Source: Pseudarthrobacter sp. GA104
GTDB lineage: Bacteria; Actinomycetota; Actinomycetes; Actinomycetales; Micrococcaceae
NCBI RefSeq assembly: GCF_009741265.1
Contig: NZ_WOWL01000001.1
Span: 744,001-808,000, forward strand
Length of the DNA: 64,000 nucleotides
Direction of reading: 5' to 3'
Of the stretch, positions 8,948 to 19,400 are shown piece by piece. The notes under the pieces were generated by a model. It saw only the letters and a list, made by a program, of their open reading frames with translations, searched no databases and had not been told where the DNA came from. Positions within the stretch are counted from its first letter, which is position 1. Each line of letters starts with the position of its first letter. The translations under genes were made by a program, and so were the position numbers.

Positions 8948-9866
8948 CGTGGGGTTCCCCGCTCTCGTGCGCCGAAGGTCCGCCATCTTGTTGGGGCAAG
9001 GGCTGCGTTACAGCCTGGCTCCCATGGGAGCGGGGCAGCGTGTCTGCCTCTTCTGCGTCCGGACCGTGCCGCGGCGCGGTGGTGGCGGCGCCGGCGTCGT
9101 TCAGGACGTTCCGGGCATCAACCACAATCACCGTGATGTTGTCGCTGCCGCCGTTCCGCAGCGCAGCCTGGATCAGGGCGTCGGCGGCGTCCTGCGGGTG
9201 GCCCACCGTGCTGATGATGCGGAGGATGTCCTCGTCCGCCACTTCGCCGGTGAGGCCGTCCGAGCAGACCAGGACACGGTCGCCTTCCTCCACGGGGAGC
9301 AGCCAGTAGTCGGCCTCGGTCTCGTCCCCGGTGCCCAGGGCGCGGGTGACAACGTGGCGCCGAGGATGGACAGTGGCCTGCTCGGCGGTGATCTCGCCCG
9401 CATCCACAAGTTCCTGCACCTCAGAGTGGTCCACGCTGACCTGCTCAAACCGCCCCTGGCTGAGGCGGTACGTACGGGAATCGCCGATGTTCATGACCAG
9501 CCAGTAGGGCAGGCCCATTTGTTCCACTACCACTGCACCGGTCAGGGTGGTCCCCGCCCTGGCACCCGTAGCCTCCCGGATGGACGAGTCCGCCCGGAGC
9601 AGGTACTGCTGGAGCGCCGCGGCCGTAACGGTGCGTTCCCCCGTTGCGAGCTGCGGAATCCCTGCCAGGGCCCGCACGCACATGCCGCTTGCCACTTCGC
9701 CTGCTTCGTGGCCGCCCATCCCGTCCGCAACGGCGAACACAGGATCGGAAGCAAGGTAGGAATCTTCGTTCAGCTCCCGGCGGAGTCCCCGGTCCGTGCC
9801 ATAGCCGTAGCTCAGGCTGAGGCCCGGCTGGACGGTGGAGGGAACGCTGGCGGGCTGTTGGTTCAT
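8934..9866 (-). CDS. PP2C-family Ser/Thr protein phosphatase
   Basis: The 310-residue protein has the PPM/PP2C metal-binding signature: RELNEDSYL (Asp35), VADGMGGHEAGEVAS (Asp48), VCSDGLTGEV and GGSDNITVIVV. The catalytic domain covers about residues 18-252. A 60-residue acidic, disordered tail ends in HDDRH. Bacterial PP2C enzymes dephosphorylate Ser/Thr kinases and their targets, and this is the obvious antagonist of the kinase encoded two genes downstream. The ATG at 9866 overlaps the upstream stop by 4 bases. No membrane span is present, so it is cytosolic. Pairing of one kinase and one PP2C within a single operon makes it likely that the whole locus is a phospho-switch. Confidence 0.93.
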   Translation of the reverse strand: MNQQPASVPSTVQPGLSLSYGYGTDRGLRRELNEDSYLASDPVFAVADGMGGHEAGEVASGMCVRALAGIPQLATGERTVTAAALQQYLLRADSSIREATGARAGTTLTGAVVVEQMGLPYWLVMNIGDSRTYRLSQGRFEQVSVDHSEVQELVDAGEITAEQATVHPRRHVVTRALGTGDETEADYWLLPVEEGDRVLVCSDGLTGEVADEDILRIISTVGHPQDAADALIQAALRNGGSDNITVIVVDARNVLNDAGAATTAPRHGPDAEEADTLPRSHGSQAVTQPLPQQDGGPSAHESGEPHDDRH

Positions 9867-11431
9867 GCCTGTCCTAGGTAAAAGGTCCGGTCTCCGAAGT
9901 GGACACTGGATCCGGGCGTAACAAAAGTTGGGACACCCGGCGCAAGTGGCGTCCTGGCGCCGTTCGGGGTGGTCACGGCGCTGCCGTTCGTGGAGTTCCT
10001 GTCCGTCACCCAGATCCCCGCGCCGTCGGTCAGCAGGTGGAGGTGGGTTTTCGAAATGGAACGGCCGGGATCGTCGACGGCCAGGAGCTGGGCATGCTGT
10101 TCACCGGACTGGCCTACGGGATTGCGGCCCACCAGGACACTGCGGTCCAACTGGAAGTCGCGCCCGTCGTCCAGGCGGATCCGGAGGACGGCGACGGGTG
10201 CAGGCCCGCCTGCCTGCGGGCGCACCTGGGTGCGTTCAACGTCGTCGTCCACGTGGTGCTGCGCGCCGCGCATCGGCACGGACGCACCAGCGGGTCCACC
10301 GGCGGCGGCTGACGTACCCGGCGGCGCGGCGGACGGCGGCGCGGCGGACGGCGGCGCGAAGGACCCAGGTGCCGTGTAGGGCATGGTCTGGGACGGCGAC
10401 GTCTGCGGGGGCGCCTGAACGGGCGGGGAAGGCTGCACCGGCGGGGACGCGGCGGGAATGCCCGCCACCGGGGAGAGCACCTGCTGCACCGGCGGCAGGT
10501 CCAGCGGCGCGAAGCTGTACGGGCCCTGGATGCCGCCGGTGGTGATGGGGTCGCGCCCGGCCTTCACATCGAAAACGAGGGCCTTGGCGGCTTTGTCCTG
10601 CCATCCCCGAAGGCGGCCGTTCCGGTCCCAGGTATTGGACACCACCACCAGCACGGCCCAGGCGGCACCCGCAAAAAGCAGCGGCGCAAGGATGAACAGG
10701 GCCGGTCCGAACCACTTGAACACCACCACCAGGACCGCCGCCAGCAGCGCCAACAGCATGCCGGCACCGGTAAGGAGGCCGCGGAGGAAGACGGCGCCGG
10801 CGCCCGGCGCGTAGCCGTCGTTGTCCGCGCTGCGGATGCCCATGAGCAGGTTGCCGGGTGTTTTGCCTGTCCTCGCTTCAATCCCCATGACCACGAACAG
10901 GTACACCAGCGTCAGGCCCAGCCCGATGCTGCCGAACAGCACCAGGGAGGCGGTGTCATAGGTGATGTACTGGCCGTTGCGGGTGCGGGTAATCCCGGCA
11001 AAGCCAAGGGTGAGCGTCAGCACCAGCACGGTTAGCGGCGGCAGCCAGTCAATGACGGCAGCGCCAAGCCGCTTGCCGGCCGTGGCCGGCACAAGCTGAA
11101 GGTTCACTGCCATTCCCGTTCCTCCCCCTGGGACGGCCCCCGACTGCGCGGTGAAACCGCCGGCGCGCCCCCGCCCCGTGCCTGCGTTTGCGAACCCCGC
11201 GGCCTGAAGCGCCGGGGGGCTTTGTACTACCGGGATAGTACCGGGAATCGCTGCACGGTGGGCAGTCACAGCTCCGGGCGGCGGGTCACTGCCGGCATGG
11301 CCGCCGGTGTGCAGGTTGCGGTTGCTGCGCGCCGCCCTGTTGGGCAGGGGCGCTCCGCAGGAGGTGCAGAAGGCCGCACCGGCCCGGATGGAGCGCTGGC
11401 AGCGGGGGCATGTCTGGAGTTCCGCGGTCAC
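9863..11431 (-). CDS. Zinc-ribbon / RDD membrane / FHA domain protein
   Basis: The 522-residue protein begins with a zinc ribbon (CPRCQRSIRAGAAFCTSC, residues 8-25). An RDD-type membrane region of four predicted spans follows (about 115-275), opening with AGKRLGAAVIDW, a typical RDD start. A Pro/Ala-rich linker with PPSAAPP repeats leads to a C-terminal FHA domain (about 420-520: LVGRNPVG, SISKTHLHL, NSTNGSAV). RDD proteins are poorly understood; several are transport-linked. The start is GTG, overlapping the stop of the transglutaminase-like gene as GTGA. It is the only membrane-embedded FHA reader in the cluster besides EssC and may recruit phosphorylated partners to the membrane. Confidence 0.82.
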   Translation of the reverse strand: MTAELQTCPRCQRSIRAGAAFCTSCGAPLPNRAARSNRNLHTGGHAGSDPPPGAVTAHRAAIPGTIPVVQSPPALQAAGFANAGTGRGRAGGFTAQSGAVPGGGTGMAVNLQLVPATAGKRLGAAVIDWLPPLTVLVLTLTLGFAGITRTRNGQYITYDTASLVLFGSIGLGLTLVYLFVVMGIEARTGKTPGNLLMGIRSADNDGYAPGAGAVFLRGLLTGAGMLLALLAAVLVVVFKWFGPALFILAPLLFAGAAWAVLVVVSNTWDRNGRLRGWQDKAAKALVFDVKAGRDPITTGGIQGPYSFAPLDLPPVQQVLSPVAGIPAASPPVQPSPPVQAPPQTSPSQTMPYTAPGSFAPPSAAPPSAAPPGTSAAAGGPAGASVPMRGAQHHVDDDVERTQVRPQAGGPAPVAVLRIRLDDGRDFQLDRSVLVGRNPVGQSGEQHAQLLAVDDPGRSISKTHLHLLTDGAGIWVTDRNSTNGSAVTTPNGARTPLAPGVPTFVTPGSSVHFGDRTFYLGQA

Positions 11432-14055
11432 GGCGCCGGAGGTCCTTGCCTTGGCGGTTCCGGCGCCTGCCGGTCCTGCAGCGGCGTTGCCTGCACCGCC
11501 GTTGCTTCCGGTGCAGGCGTTGCGGAGTGTTCGCCGTCCGCGCCAGTACGACGGCGGGTGGACGGCCTGAGTGCCGACAGGGCCGGCAAAGCAAGCCGGC
11601 CGCGCTGTGCCAGCGGGCTGCGGCGGGCCAGGGCACCGCGCGCGTCAGCAAGCAGCGACCGCGGGGAGAACCTTGCCTGCTGCCGCTGCCAGAAACCTGC
11701 CGTGGAGGTCATCTCCTTCAGCGAGCTGTCCACGATGGTCCAGTACTCCCGCACCTCGTCCTCGCTGGGCTGGCCGGCACCGAAGATCGACGCATCCGCG
11801 CGGCGGGCCAGCATCGTGGTGGTACCGCCCGCGGCCGGAAACGCCTCGGCCAGGACCGCGGCGCTTTCGCGGCGGGTGGCCCGGGTGTCGACGGCGGCCC
11901 CCATGTCCGTGGCGAGGCTGACCACCTCGCTCCAGCCGCCCCCTACGCGCTGCGCAGGATGGCCTTCGCTGAACCGCGACTTCCGCCGTCGTGATTTCAA
12001 CAGGACGACCAGCAGCAGCGGGAGCGCGAGGACGGACAGCGGTATCAGGGCGATGCCCAGCGCGCCCAACAGGGCGCCCCAGAAGAGCCACGGGTTGTTT
12101 TTCTTCTGGTCCGCATCCAGTGCATCGGGCGACGAGTCCGGCGGCAGGTCCGCGGGTTCCTGCGGCGGGGGCGGCGGCTGCAGCACCTGCGGCTTGGGCT
12201 TGGATTTGTTTTCCGGGTCCGGCGGGATGGGAATGTTGTCCTTGGGCGGCGTCGGATCGAAACTCACCCAGCCCACCCGTTCAAAGGCCACTTCCACCCA
12301 GGCGTGCACGTCCTTGCCGGTGATCTTAACTTCGCCTGCCCCGTTTTCCGGACTGGTGGGTTCGGGGTAGAAGCCCATCACCACGCGGGACGGGATGCCC
12401 AGGTGGCGGAGCATGAGGGACATGGCCACCGCGTACTGCTCGTCGTCGCCCAGCATCTGCTTGGCCGTGAGGAGATTCCTGATCCGGGCAGAACCGTGGC
12501 CGGACACACTGGGGAGCTGGCCTTCGCTGACCAGCCCGTTGCTGAATGCCCCGGTCTTCTGGAAATGCGCCTCAATCTGCCGGACCCGGTCGATGGCGGT
12601 GGGGGCGTCAGTGGACAGGTCATTGGCCTGCGACCCCACCACCGGGGGCACTTCCGTGGCATCGGGCAAGGACAGTTTCGCGAAGTCGTACTGCGCCAGC
12701 TGCCCGTGTTCGAGTTTCACTGGATCCGAAACCTGGACCTTGTAGGAATCGCCGCGGGAGAGCCCGTTGGTGGTGACGGCGGTATCCGTGCCGGCATTGA
12801 AGTAGAGGCCGGACGCCGCGGCCGACGCGCTGTCATCAAAGCTCAGCCCCGTGGTTTTACGCCCGCCGGGCACGAAGAATCCCTGGTAGTCCTCAACCGT
12901 GATGCTGATGGCGTAGTCCTTGGTGGGAACAACACCGGAGGTGTCCGCCAGGGTGTTGATCGATTCGGTATCGCCGACCTTGCTGAAGTTTCCCGAGCCG
13001 TTGGGGTCCATGGTGTAGTTGGTTCCGTTGAAGGCGTCCAGGGCCCCCAGCCGGACCCGGCCATCACGGGGAAGACCCTTGACCACAAAGAGGGTGTCGT
13101 CCTTCTTGTCCTTGACGAACGTGCGGAAGCTGGCCAGCGGCGTGATGTAGTCCTTGGGGTCGAACGGCGGGACCACCACGTTCCGGAGGACCTTCCGGTC
13201 ATTGCCCGCGGTGACCAGCGGCGCCGAAAGCGCCGTAACGGCCACGCTGACGGCGATGACGCCGGCGGCCATTCCCAACCTCCGGATCTTCGCCCGCTGC
13301 GCGGTGGCTGTATCCGTCTGCGGATTGTTGACGGATACCTTTCGCGTGGAGTTCTTCCTGAGGGCGTCCCGGCGGAAGGTGGCCCAGGCGATGCCCAGGA
13401 CCGTCAGGCCGATGCCGCGTTCGAGGGTGAGGAAGGCGGCGTTGGTGCTGAAGGCGATCCCGGTAACGAACAGGACCAGCACCGGCAGGAGCGGAAAGTA
13501 GGGGCTTCGAAGGCGCCACGTCAGGACACCGGCCGCCAGGGCGGTGACCAGGGAGCTCAGGAAGGGAACAATCAGCACGCCGCCTGCCGTGCCCACGGGG
13601 ACACCGACCGTCAGCATGTCCTTCCAGGCGAACACCACCCCCAGGAGGAGGGTCCGGAGTGAGTCAAGGGTGGGGACAAAACCTGCGATTGCCGCGTCGG
13701 GCACCGCCAGCAACGTGCCGAGGACCAGGTAGGCGCCAAGGGCAACCGCAGTGGTGATGAGCAGTCCGAGCCGCAGGTGCGCGTTGAGCGCGCCGATGGC
13801 CAGGCCCAGGAGGATGCCGCCGAAGCCGGAGAACAGGTAGTACGGGTCGCCGCCGAAGCTGAGGCCGAAGCCGAGCAGGCCAAGCCCCAGCAGGACCGTC
13901 AGCGCGCCGGCGTCGAGCAGGAAGTGCCAGGCCGGCTGGCCGTCGGCGAAGGCGGAGGCCTGGTTACGGCCGCTGCCGGACGCACCGCGGTTGGTGCCGG
14001 TTGGTTCACTGCGCGGGCGCGTGCTGCGCGGGCGCAGGCCTTCCGTGGAGGTCAT
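11428..14055 (-). CDS. TgpA-type transglutaminase-like membrane protein (Cys missing)
   Basis: The 875-residue protein has about six or seven N-terminal membrane spans (residues 35-280), a large extracytoplasmic region with a transglutaminase-like fold, one more span (about 645-670) and a cytosolic C-terminal helical tail. This is the TgpA/DUF3488-transglut layout. The core keeps the His motif (DVHAWVEV, near 583) and the Asp motif (FDPTPP, near 599). At the nucleophile site it reads GDDEQYAVAM where active enzymes have G-x-C-E-x-[FY]-A, so Asp538 replaces the catalytic Cys. It is therefore probably not a canonical transglutaminase or protease. MoxR, DUF58 and TgpA genes commonly travel together. 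ATGA overlap couples it to the DUF58 gene upstream. Confidence 0.85.
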   Translation of the reverse strand: MTSTEGLRPRSTRPRSEPTGTNRGASGSGRNQASAFADGQPAWHFLLDAGALTVLLGLGLLGFGLSFGGDPYYLFSGFGGILLGLAIGALNAHLRLGLLITTAVALGAYLVLGTLLAVPDAAIAGFVPTLDSLRTLLLGVVFAWKDMLTVGVPVGTAGGVLIVPFLSSLVTALAAGVLTWRLRSPYFPLLPVLVLFVTGIAFSTNAAFLTLERGIGLTVLGIAWATFRRDALRKNSTRKVSVNNPQTDTATAQRAKIRRLGMAAGVIAVSVAVTALSAPLVTAGNDRKVLRNVVVPPFDPKDYITPLASFRTFVKDKKDDTLFVVKGLPRDGRVRLGALDAFNGTNYTMDPNGSGNFSKVGDTESINTLADTSGVVPTKDYAISITVEDYQGFFVPGGRKTTGLSFDDSASAAASGLYFNAGTDTAVTTNGLSRGDSYKVQVSDPVKLEHGQLAQYDFAKLSLPDATEVPPVVGSQANDLSTDAPTAIDRVRQIEAHFQKTGAFSNGLVSEGQLPSVSGHGSARIRNLLTAKQMLGDDEQYAVAMSLMLRHLGIPSRVVMGFYPEPTSPENGAGEVKITGKDVHAWVEVAFERVGWVSFDPTPPKDNIPIPPDPENKSKPKPQVLQPPPPPQEPADLPPDSSPDALDADQKKNNPWLFWGALLGALGIALIPLSVLALPLLLVVLLKSRRRKSRFSEGHPAQRVGGGWSEVVSLATDMGAAVDTRATRRESAAVLAEAFPAAGGTTTMLARRADASIFGAGQPSEDEVREYWTIVDSSLKEMTSTAGFWQRQQARFSPRSLLADARGALARRSPLAQRGRLALPALSALRPSTRRRTGADGEHSATPAPEATAVQATPLQDRQAPEPPRQGPPAP

Positions 14056-15383
14056 GCTGCGGCCTTTCTCAGCACAATGGCAAGGTCGTTCAGGTCGCCG
14101 AGCGTCAGCACGGTGAGGTCTGCGATGTTGGCGCGGCCGGGCGAAGCGCCGGCTTCCACCCGCACCGCGAGGCTGCGGACGCCGGGCGGCACGGACGCGG
14201 CCGCGGAGCGCAGCTGGGTGGCCGTCACGTTGCTGCCTACCACGAGGAAAACCACGGAGGCGTTGGGGACGGTGTCCGCAAGGGTCCTGGCGAGGTCGAC
14301 GGCGGTCCGCCGCATGGGAGCTCCCACAATCCTGGTCATGTCATCGAGCATGTTCCGCCCGGTTTCACAGCGGAGCGGGCCTTTCTGGGTCAGGACGTCC
14401 AGCTCACGCTGCTCGCGGATGGCCTGCCGGCCGATCGATGCGGCTGCGGAGATGGCCATTTCGAATTCGGCTTCGGAGGCGTATTCGTCCGTGTTGATGG
14501 ACAGCGAGATGGCCAGGTGGGCCCGGCGTGTTTCCTCGAATTGGCGCACCATGAGCTTGTTGGTCCGCGCGGTGGTCTTCCAATGGATGTGCCGGCGGTC
14601 ATCCCCCGGCACGTAGTCGCGAAGCGCATGGAAGGACACGTCCGCACTGGACAGGTCCGTGGTGGGCATTCCTTCGAGGTCGCGGATAAAGCCGGCGGCC
14701 GAACCGGCCAGGGCCACCGTGCGCGGATGGACGAAAAGGTCTTCCGGTTCGGTCCACAGGACCTGGCGGCGCAGCAGGTGCAGCGGGTCTGCCCGGACCG
14801 ACCGGACAGGTCCGACGACGATCACGGCACGGCGGGCGGTGGGAATGGTGAAGAGGTCCTCGTGGACCTGCTGCGGCTTCATGCGGGGCAGGTGGAACAC
14901 AGCCGTGACGCTGCCCACCGGAAGTTCCAGTGCTGCCGGCAGCAGGGGCCGGGCTGATGTGTTGGACACGGCGATGCTGCCGACGGCACTGTCCCCCACG
15001 GCCACCCGGGTGCGGGCGAGGTCGAGGAGCACTCCATAGGAAGAGCGGCCCAGGACAAAGGCGATGGCAATCAGGAACATCACGAACGCCGCGATGGCCG
15101 CAGCCTTCGCCTCCTGCCAGCCGAACGCCTGCCCGGTGGTCCAGAGCAGGATGGCGGCAGCCAGGACGGACCAGCCCAGGACGCTGACCACGGACAGCAC
15201 GGGCCAGGCGTACTTCAGCCATGCAGTCCGGACGGTACGCCAGGCTGGCGCCAGCGCCATGGCTGCAGTGTTCCGCGCCTCGGCCCAGACTGCCGACGGG
15301 TGCAGTTGCGTGGGCCGGCCATCCCTGTGGAAGGGTTGCTTGAGACGCTCCGCGAGCCGGGTCAACGGGGTGCCGGTGGACAT
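14052..15383 (-). CDS. DUF58 domain-containing membrane protein
   Basis: A 443-residue protein with two adjacent membrane spans at about 50-95. A beta-rich segment follows, then the DUF58 signature LRDYVPGDDRRHIHWKTTAR at about 260-280. The C-terminal part has a von Willebrand A-like alternation. The ATG at 15383 was chosen because GAAGG lies 8 bases upstream. DUF58 proteins are near-constant partners of MoxR AAA+ ATPases and are thought to act in chaperone-like assembly of envelope complexes; the exact reaction is unknown. It sits 50 bases after the MoxR gene and overlaps the TgpA-like gene, forming the usual MoxR-DUF58-TgpA trio. Confidence 0.9.
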   Translation of the reverse strand: MSTGTPLTRLAERLKQPFHRDGRPTQLHPSAVWAEARNTAAMALAPAWRTVRTAWLKYAWPVLSVVSVLGWSVLAAAILLWTTGQAFGWQEAKAAAIAAFVMFLIAIAFVLGRSSYGVLLDLARTRVAVGDSAVGSIAVSNTSARPLLPAALELPVGSVTAVFHLPRMKPQQVHEDLFTIPTARRAVIVVGPVRSVRADPLHLLRRQVLWTEPEDLFVHPRTVALAGSAAGFIRDLEGMPTTDLSSADVSFHALRDYVPGDDRRHIHWKTTARTNKLMVRQFEETRRAHLAISLSINTDEYASEAEFEMAISAAASIGRQAIREQRELDVLTQKGPLRCETGRNMLDDMTRIVGAPMRRTAVDLARTLADTVPNASVVFLVVGSNVTATQLRSAAASVPPGVRSLAVRVEAGASPGRANIADLTVLTLGDLNDLAIVLRKAAA

Positions 15384-15433
15384 ATGTGTGCCTTCGTTGT
15401 TGCGTGGACGTGGTGGGGTCCGTGCCGGGACCG

Positions 15434-16405
15434 TCAAGCGTTGGTGCGCTGCTGGGGAGCCGCGACATCCGCCAGGATCCGCGTCAGCACGGCTTCCGGA
15501 GTGGCTCCGGAGAACTCTGCCTCCGGATCCATGACGAAACGGTGGGTCCACACCACCGGGGCCAGTTCCTTGATGTCATCCGGCAGCACGAAGTTCCGCC
15601 CCTGCCCGGCCGCCCAGACCTTTGCTGCACGGACCATGGCCAGGGCCCCGCGGACCGAGACGCCCAGTCGGGTTTCGGGGGCGTTGCGGGTCTCCTCGCA
15701 GAGCCGCGAGATGTACTCGAGCACGGCCGTGTCCACGTGCACGGTGGCGGCGAGGTCTGCCATGTCAGCCACAGCCTGGGTGGTGATGACGGCGGAGAGA
15801 TCCTGCGACCGGTCCTTCAGGTTGGAGCCGCCCAGCAGCCGGACCGTGGAGGCGTGGTCCGGGTAGCCGATGGAGGTCTTGATCAGGAAGCGGTCCAGCT
15901 GTGCCTCCGGCAGGCGGTAGGTGCCTGCCTGCTCGATGGGGTTCTGCGTGGCCATCACCATGAACGGGCGCCCGGCCTCGTAGGTGACGCCGTCAACCGT
16001 GACCCGGGACTCCTCCATGACCTCCAGCAGAGCCGACTGGGTCTTCGGCGAAGCACGGTTGATTTCGTCCGCCAGGACAATGTTGTTGAAGATCGGGCCC
16101 TTGTGGAACTCGAACTTCTGCGTCTTCTGGTCGTAGATGGTCACACCGGTGACGTCCGAGGGCAGCAGGTCCGGGGTGAACTGGATGCGGTTGTTGGACC
16201 CCTGCACCGTGGCGGCCAGGGCCCGGGCCAGGGAGGTCTTACCGGTGCCGGGGGCGTCCTCGAACAGCACATGGCCTTCGGCGAGCATGGCGGTGAAGGT
16301 GAGCCGGATGACGTGCTCCTTGCCCAGGACGGCCTGCCCCACATTGGCAACGAGTTTCTCGAAGGTGTCTGCAAACCACGCGGCCTGCTCGATGGTCATG
16401 GTCAT
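15434..16405 (-). CDS. MoxR-family AAA+ ATPase
   Basis: The 323-residue AAA+ protein has Walker A DAPGTGKTSL (residues 50-59), Walker B NIVLADEINR (about 108-117), the MoxR segment RPFMVMATQNPIEQAGTYRLPEAQLDRF and a C-terminal lid domain. MoxR ATPases assemble or activate partner proteins, often those with von Willebrand A folds, and are usually followed by DUF58 genes, as here. The start is ATG at 16405 (a second ATG follows two codons later), with AGGA about 9 bases upstream. It is 64 bases downstream of the giant Ig/FN3 gene, the first of the smaller genes in the operon. Confidence 0.95.
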   Translation of the reverse strand: MTMTIEQAAWFADTFEKLVANVGQAVLGKEHVIRLTFTAMLAEGHVLFEDAPGTGKTSLARALAATVQGSNNRIQFTPDLLPSDVTGVTIYDQKTQKFEFHKGPIFNNIVLADEINRASPKTQSALLEVMEESRVTVDGVTYEAGRPFMVMATQNPIEQAGTYRLPEAQLDRFLIKTSIGYPDHASTVRLLGGSNLKDRSQDLSAVITTQAVADMADLAATVHVDTAVLEYISRLCEETRNAPETRLGVSVRGALAMVRAAKVWAAGQGRNFVLPDDIKELAPVVWTHRFVMDPEAEFSGATPEAVLTRILADVAAPQQRTNA

Positions 16406-16469
16406 GATGTACGTCCTTTGGTGAGGCTGCTGGTTAGGCGGGGCGGAAACGGGGGGTGGGCTTGAACGG

Positions 16470-19400
16470 TCAGCATCGGGGAACGTCCGGACCGCTGATA
16501 TCGATCGTGGCGCGCTTGACGTACCAGCCGGGCCAGGGGCCGCCATCCATGCGGTACCACTTGTAGTAGCCGGGATCCGACTCTGGCGAACCGTAGATGT
16601 TCATCCAGCAGGCGCTGTCGATCCAGCCGTCCGAGAAGGACACCCAGTTGGCGTCGCTGGAACCGCACCGGGCATCGCCGTTGACATTGCTGTATCGGTC
16701 TGGAACGCCCGGCTTTCCGGGGCAGCTGTTGACGGTCGAAGCCTCGACCCGGACCTTTGTGGGTGCCGGAGGAGGCGTCGGGTCGGCGCCGGATGTGGAG
16801 GTCGCTGGCCCGCCGATGGCGCCGTCCACCACAGTCACGGCACGGACCCGCAGTCTATGGCTCTGGCTCCATCCGCCGGCGCCGGCATCGAAGCTGTTGG
16901 CCTTGTTGACGTTCTGCCAGGCTCCGCCGTCCATGCTGACCTCATAATGGCTCAGCGGACGGCCGTTGGTGTTCGGGTTGTTCCAGGTCCAGTGCACCTG
17001 GCCATCGCCCTTCGGTGATGTGCCCCCGTTCACGTTGGGTGCATTGGCCGGTCCGTACGGGTTGCCGGCTCCGATGGCCTTGGCGTCACCGGACACGTTG
17101 TTCTTGGTGGACGTGGCAATGATGTTGATGGTGATGTCCTGGCCGTTCGGCAGGCCGTTGATGTTGCCGCCGGGGGCACTGATGGGCCCGGCCTGGCCGT
17201 TTGAAGCCCGGTAGGAGTAGGCGATCTCGCTCGCCGTGGAGCCGTTGCGCTGGGCTTCCGTCAGGGGCGTGAAGGTGACCTTGAGCTGCCCGCTGTTCCC
17301 CGTTTCCGCCACCGTTCCACCGCTGACCTGGCCGGGCTTGCCGGCAGCGCGGATGGCAGCCGACTGGGGGCTCGTCCCGCTGGTACCCGCCTTGTTGGTG
17401 GCTGACACCGTAAACGTGTAGTTCGTTTCCGAGTTGTCCACGGTGACGTTCTGGGTGGTTCCGGCCACCTGCTGGCTGGACACCACGGCACCGCCGCGGA
17501 GGGTGGTCAGGGTGTAGGCGGAGACTGCGTCGCCGTTGTTGTTCGGCGCGGTCCAGCTCACCTTCAGCTGGCTTTGCGAACCCACCGAACCCGCCTGCGA
17601 CGCAGATGGTGCGGCCGGAGTGGCCGGAACGCCCGCCGGAACCATGGCTGCTGAATAGGGGCTCCACTCGGAGGGTTCCTTGGCATCATTGCGGGCCAGG
17701 ACCCGGACTTTGTAGGAGACGCCGTTCTGCAGGCCCTTCCAGACGTAGCTGACGCCCGTCAGGTTTTGGATCTGGGCGTTCTGGCCGGCGGGAGGAGGCG
17801 AGATCTCCAGGTCGTAGGACTTCACCGGTGAGCCCTTGCTGGCCGGAGCGGTCCAGTTGACGGACAGCTCCCTGTCGCCGAACTTCAGCGACGGTGCCAG
17901 CGGGGTATCGGGCTTCACATCAGGACGCACCTCGGCGGACGCAGGCGAGCGGTCGGACTCGCCGAACTCGTTCGTGGCCGTGACCTGGAAGTGGTACTTG
18001 GTGTTGTTGGCCAGCCCGTTGAGGGTGCAGGTGTTGGCGGGGCAGTCCTGCCGGAAGCCGGACTCTCCGTACACGGTGTATTTAGTGATTGCTGAACCGC
18101 GGTCCGCTGGCGCCGTCCAGGTCAGGAGTGCCGTCTGGTCCCCCACGCTCTGCGCCTGCGGGGTGGTGGGGGTTTGGGGTTTGTCCTTGACTGTCAGCCG
18201 GACGCGGGCGGTGGCATTGCGGGAGTCATCGCCGGTCTTGTCGGCCACTGTGTAGGACACCACCATGGTGCCGGTGAATCCAGGCGCAGGGGTGACTGTG
18301 ATGGAATCGCCGTTCACGTCCACGTTGCCGCTGCCGGTTTCCGCAGCGGCCGCAATGATTTTGAGTGCGGTCTCCGGGAACGGGTTGGCATCGTTGGCGA
18401 GCACGTTCACCGTCACCGGTTTACCGGCGGCAACGTTGTCCTGCACGTCGTCGTTCGCCACCGGCTTCGGCCGGTTGGAAGCCGTCACCTTCAGCTGGTA
18501 GGTGGCCGTGGCTTCGAGCCCGCGGGAATCCCTGGCTTTGACCTGGACGGCGGCCGTCGTCCCGGCCCCGCTCGAGTCTGCCGCGGAAACCTTCAAGGTC
18601 TTGCCGTCGATGCCGGCGTTGAAACCGGCAGGCGATCCTCCCACCAGCTCGTACTTCATCTTTTCGACGTCGTCCCGGTCAGGGTCCGCCGTCAGCTTGC
18701 CCAGGTCGGTGCTCGCGGAGTCGCCCTTGGGCACGTCCAGGTTTGCGCCCAGCAGTTCCGGAGGGTTGTTCTTGTTCGGATCCGGCAGCACCTTGGTGCG
18801 GATGCTGAGGGTGGACTTCAGGCCGGCCGGATCATCCGGGCCGGTCCCGTCGGTCACCTCGAAGGTAAGGGAACCCGGTCCCACGTAGTCCGCGCCGGCG
18901 GTGTACTTAAGTCCCGTGCCGTCGCCGGTCACGGGGTCGCTGCCGTCGGCGCCGATGAGCCTGATGCGGTCCGTCTGGGTGAGCCGCGGCGAGCGGCCCT
19001 CCCGGACCCTGACCCACTCATCCAGGTCAACATCCACGGACTGGCCGGCAACTACCTCAAGCACTTCGTCCTTGGCCAGGGTGGGCACCTGCTGGCCGAG
19101 GCCCGGTACCCAGATCACCGCCGTCGACTTCTGGCCGTCCACATCCTCCACGGTGTAGGGGATGAGCTGGGGCTGCTCAGTCAGGTCCACGATCATGTTG
19201 CCGTCCGCCCCGGGCCGGGCGGTGGTGGCTTCGGTGCTGACCTTGAGGTTTTCCCCTACGCCGTCCGGGTCCTCGTCGTTCTTCAGGACAGGGACGTCCA
19301 CTGCGGTTTTGCCCATGGTCTGCGCGGACGTCACCCTGTCATCACGGGCGATGGGCGCCTTGAGGGGAACCTCGTTGTCCACCACGACGCGGATTGCGGC

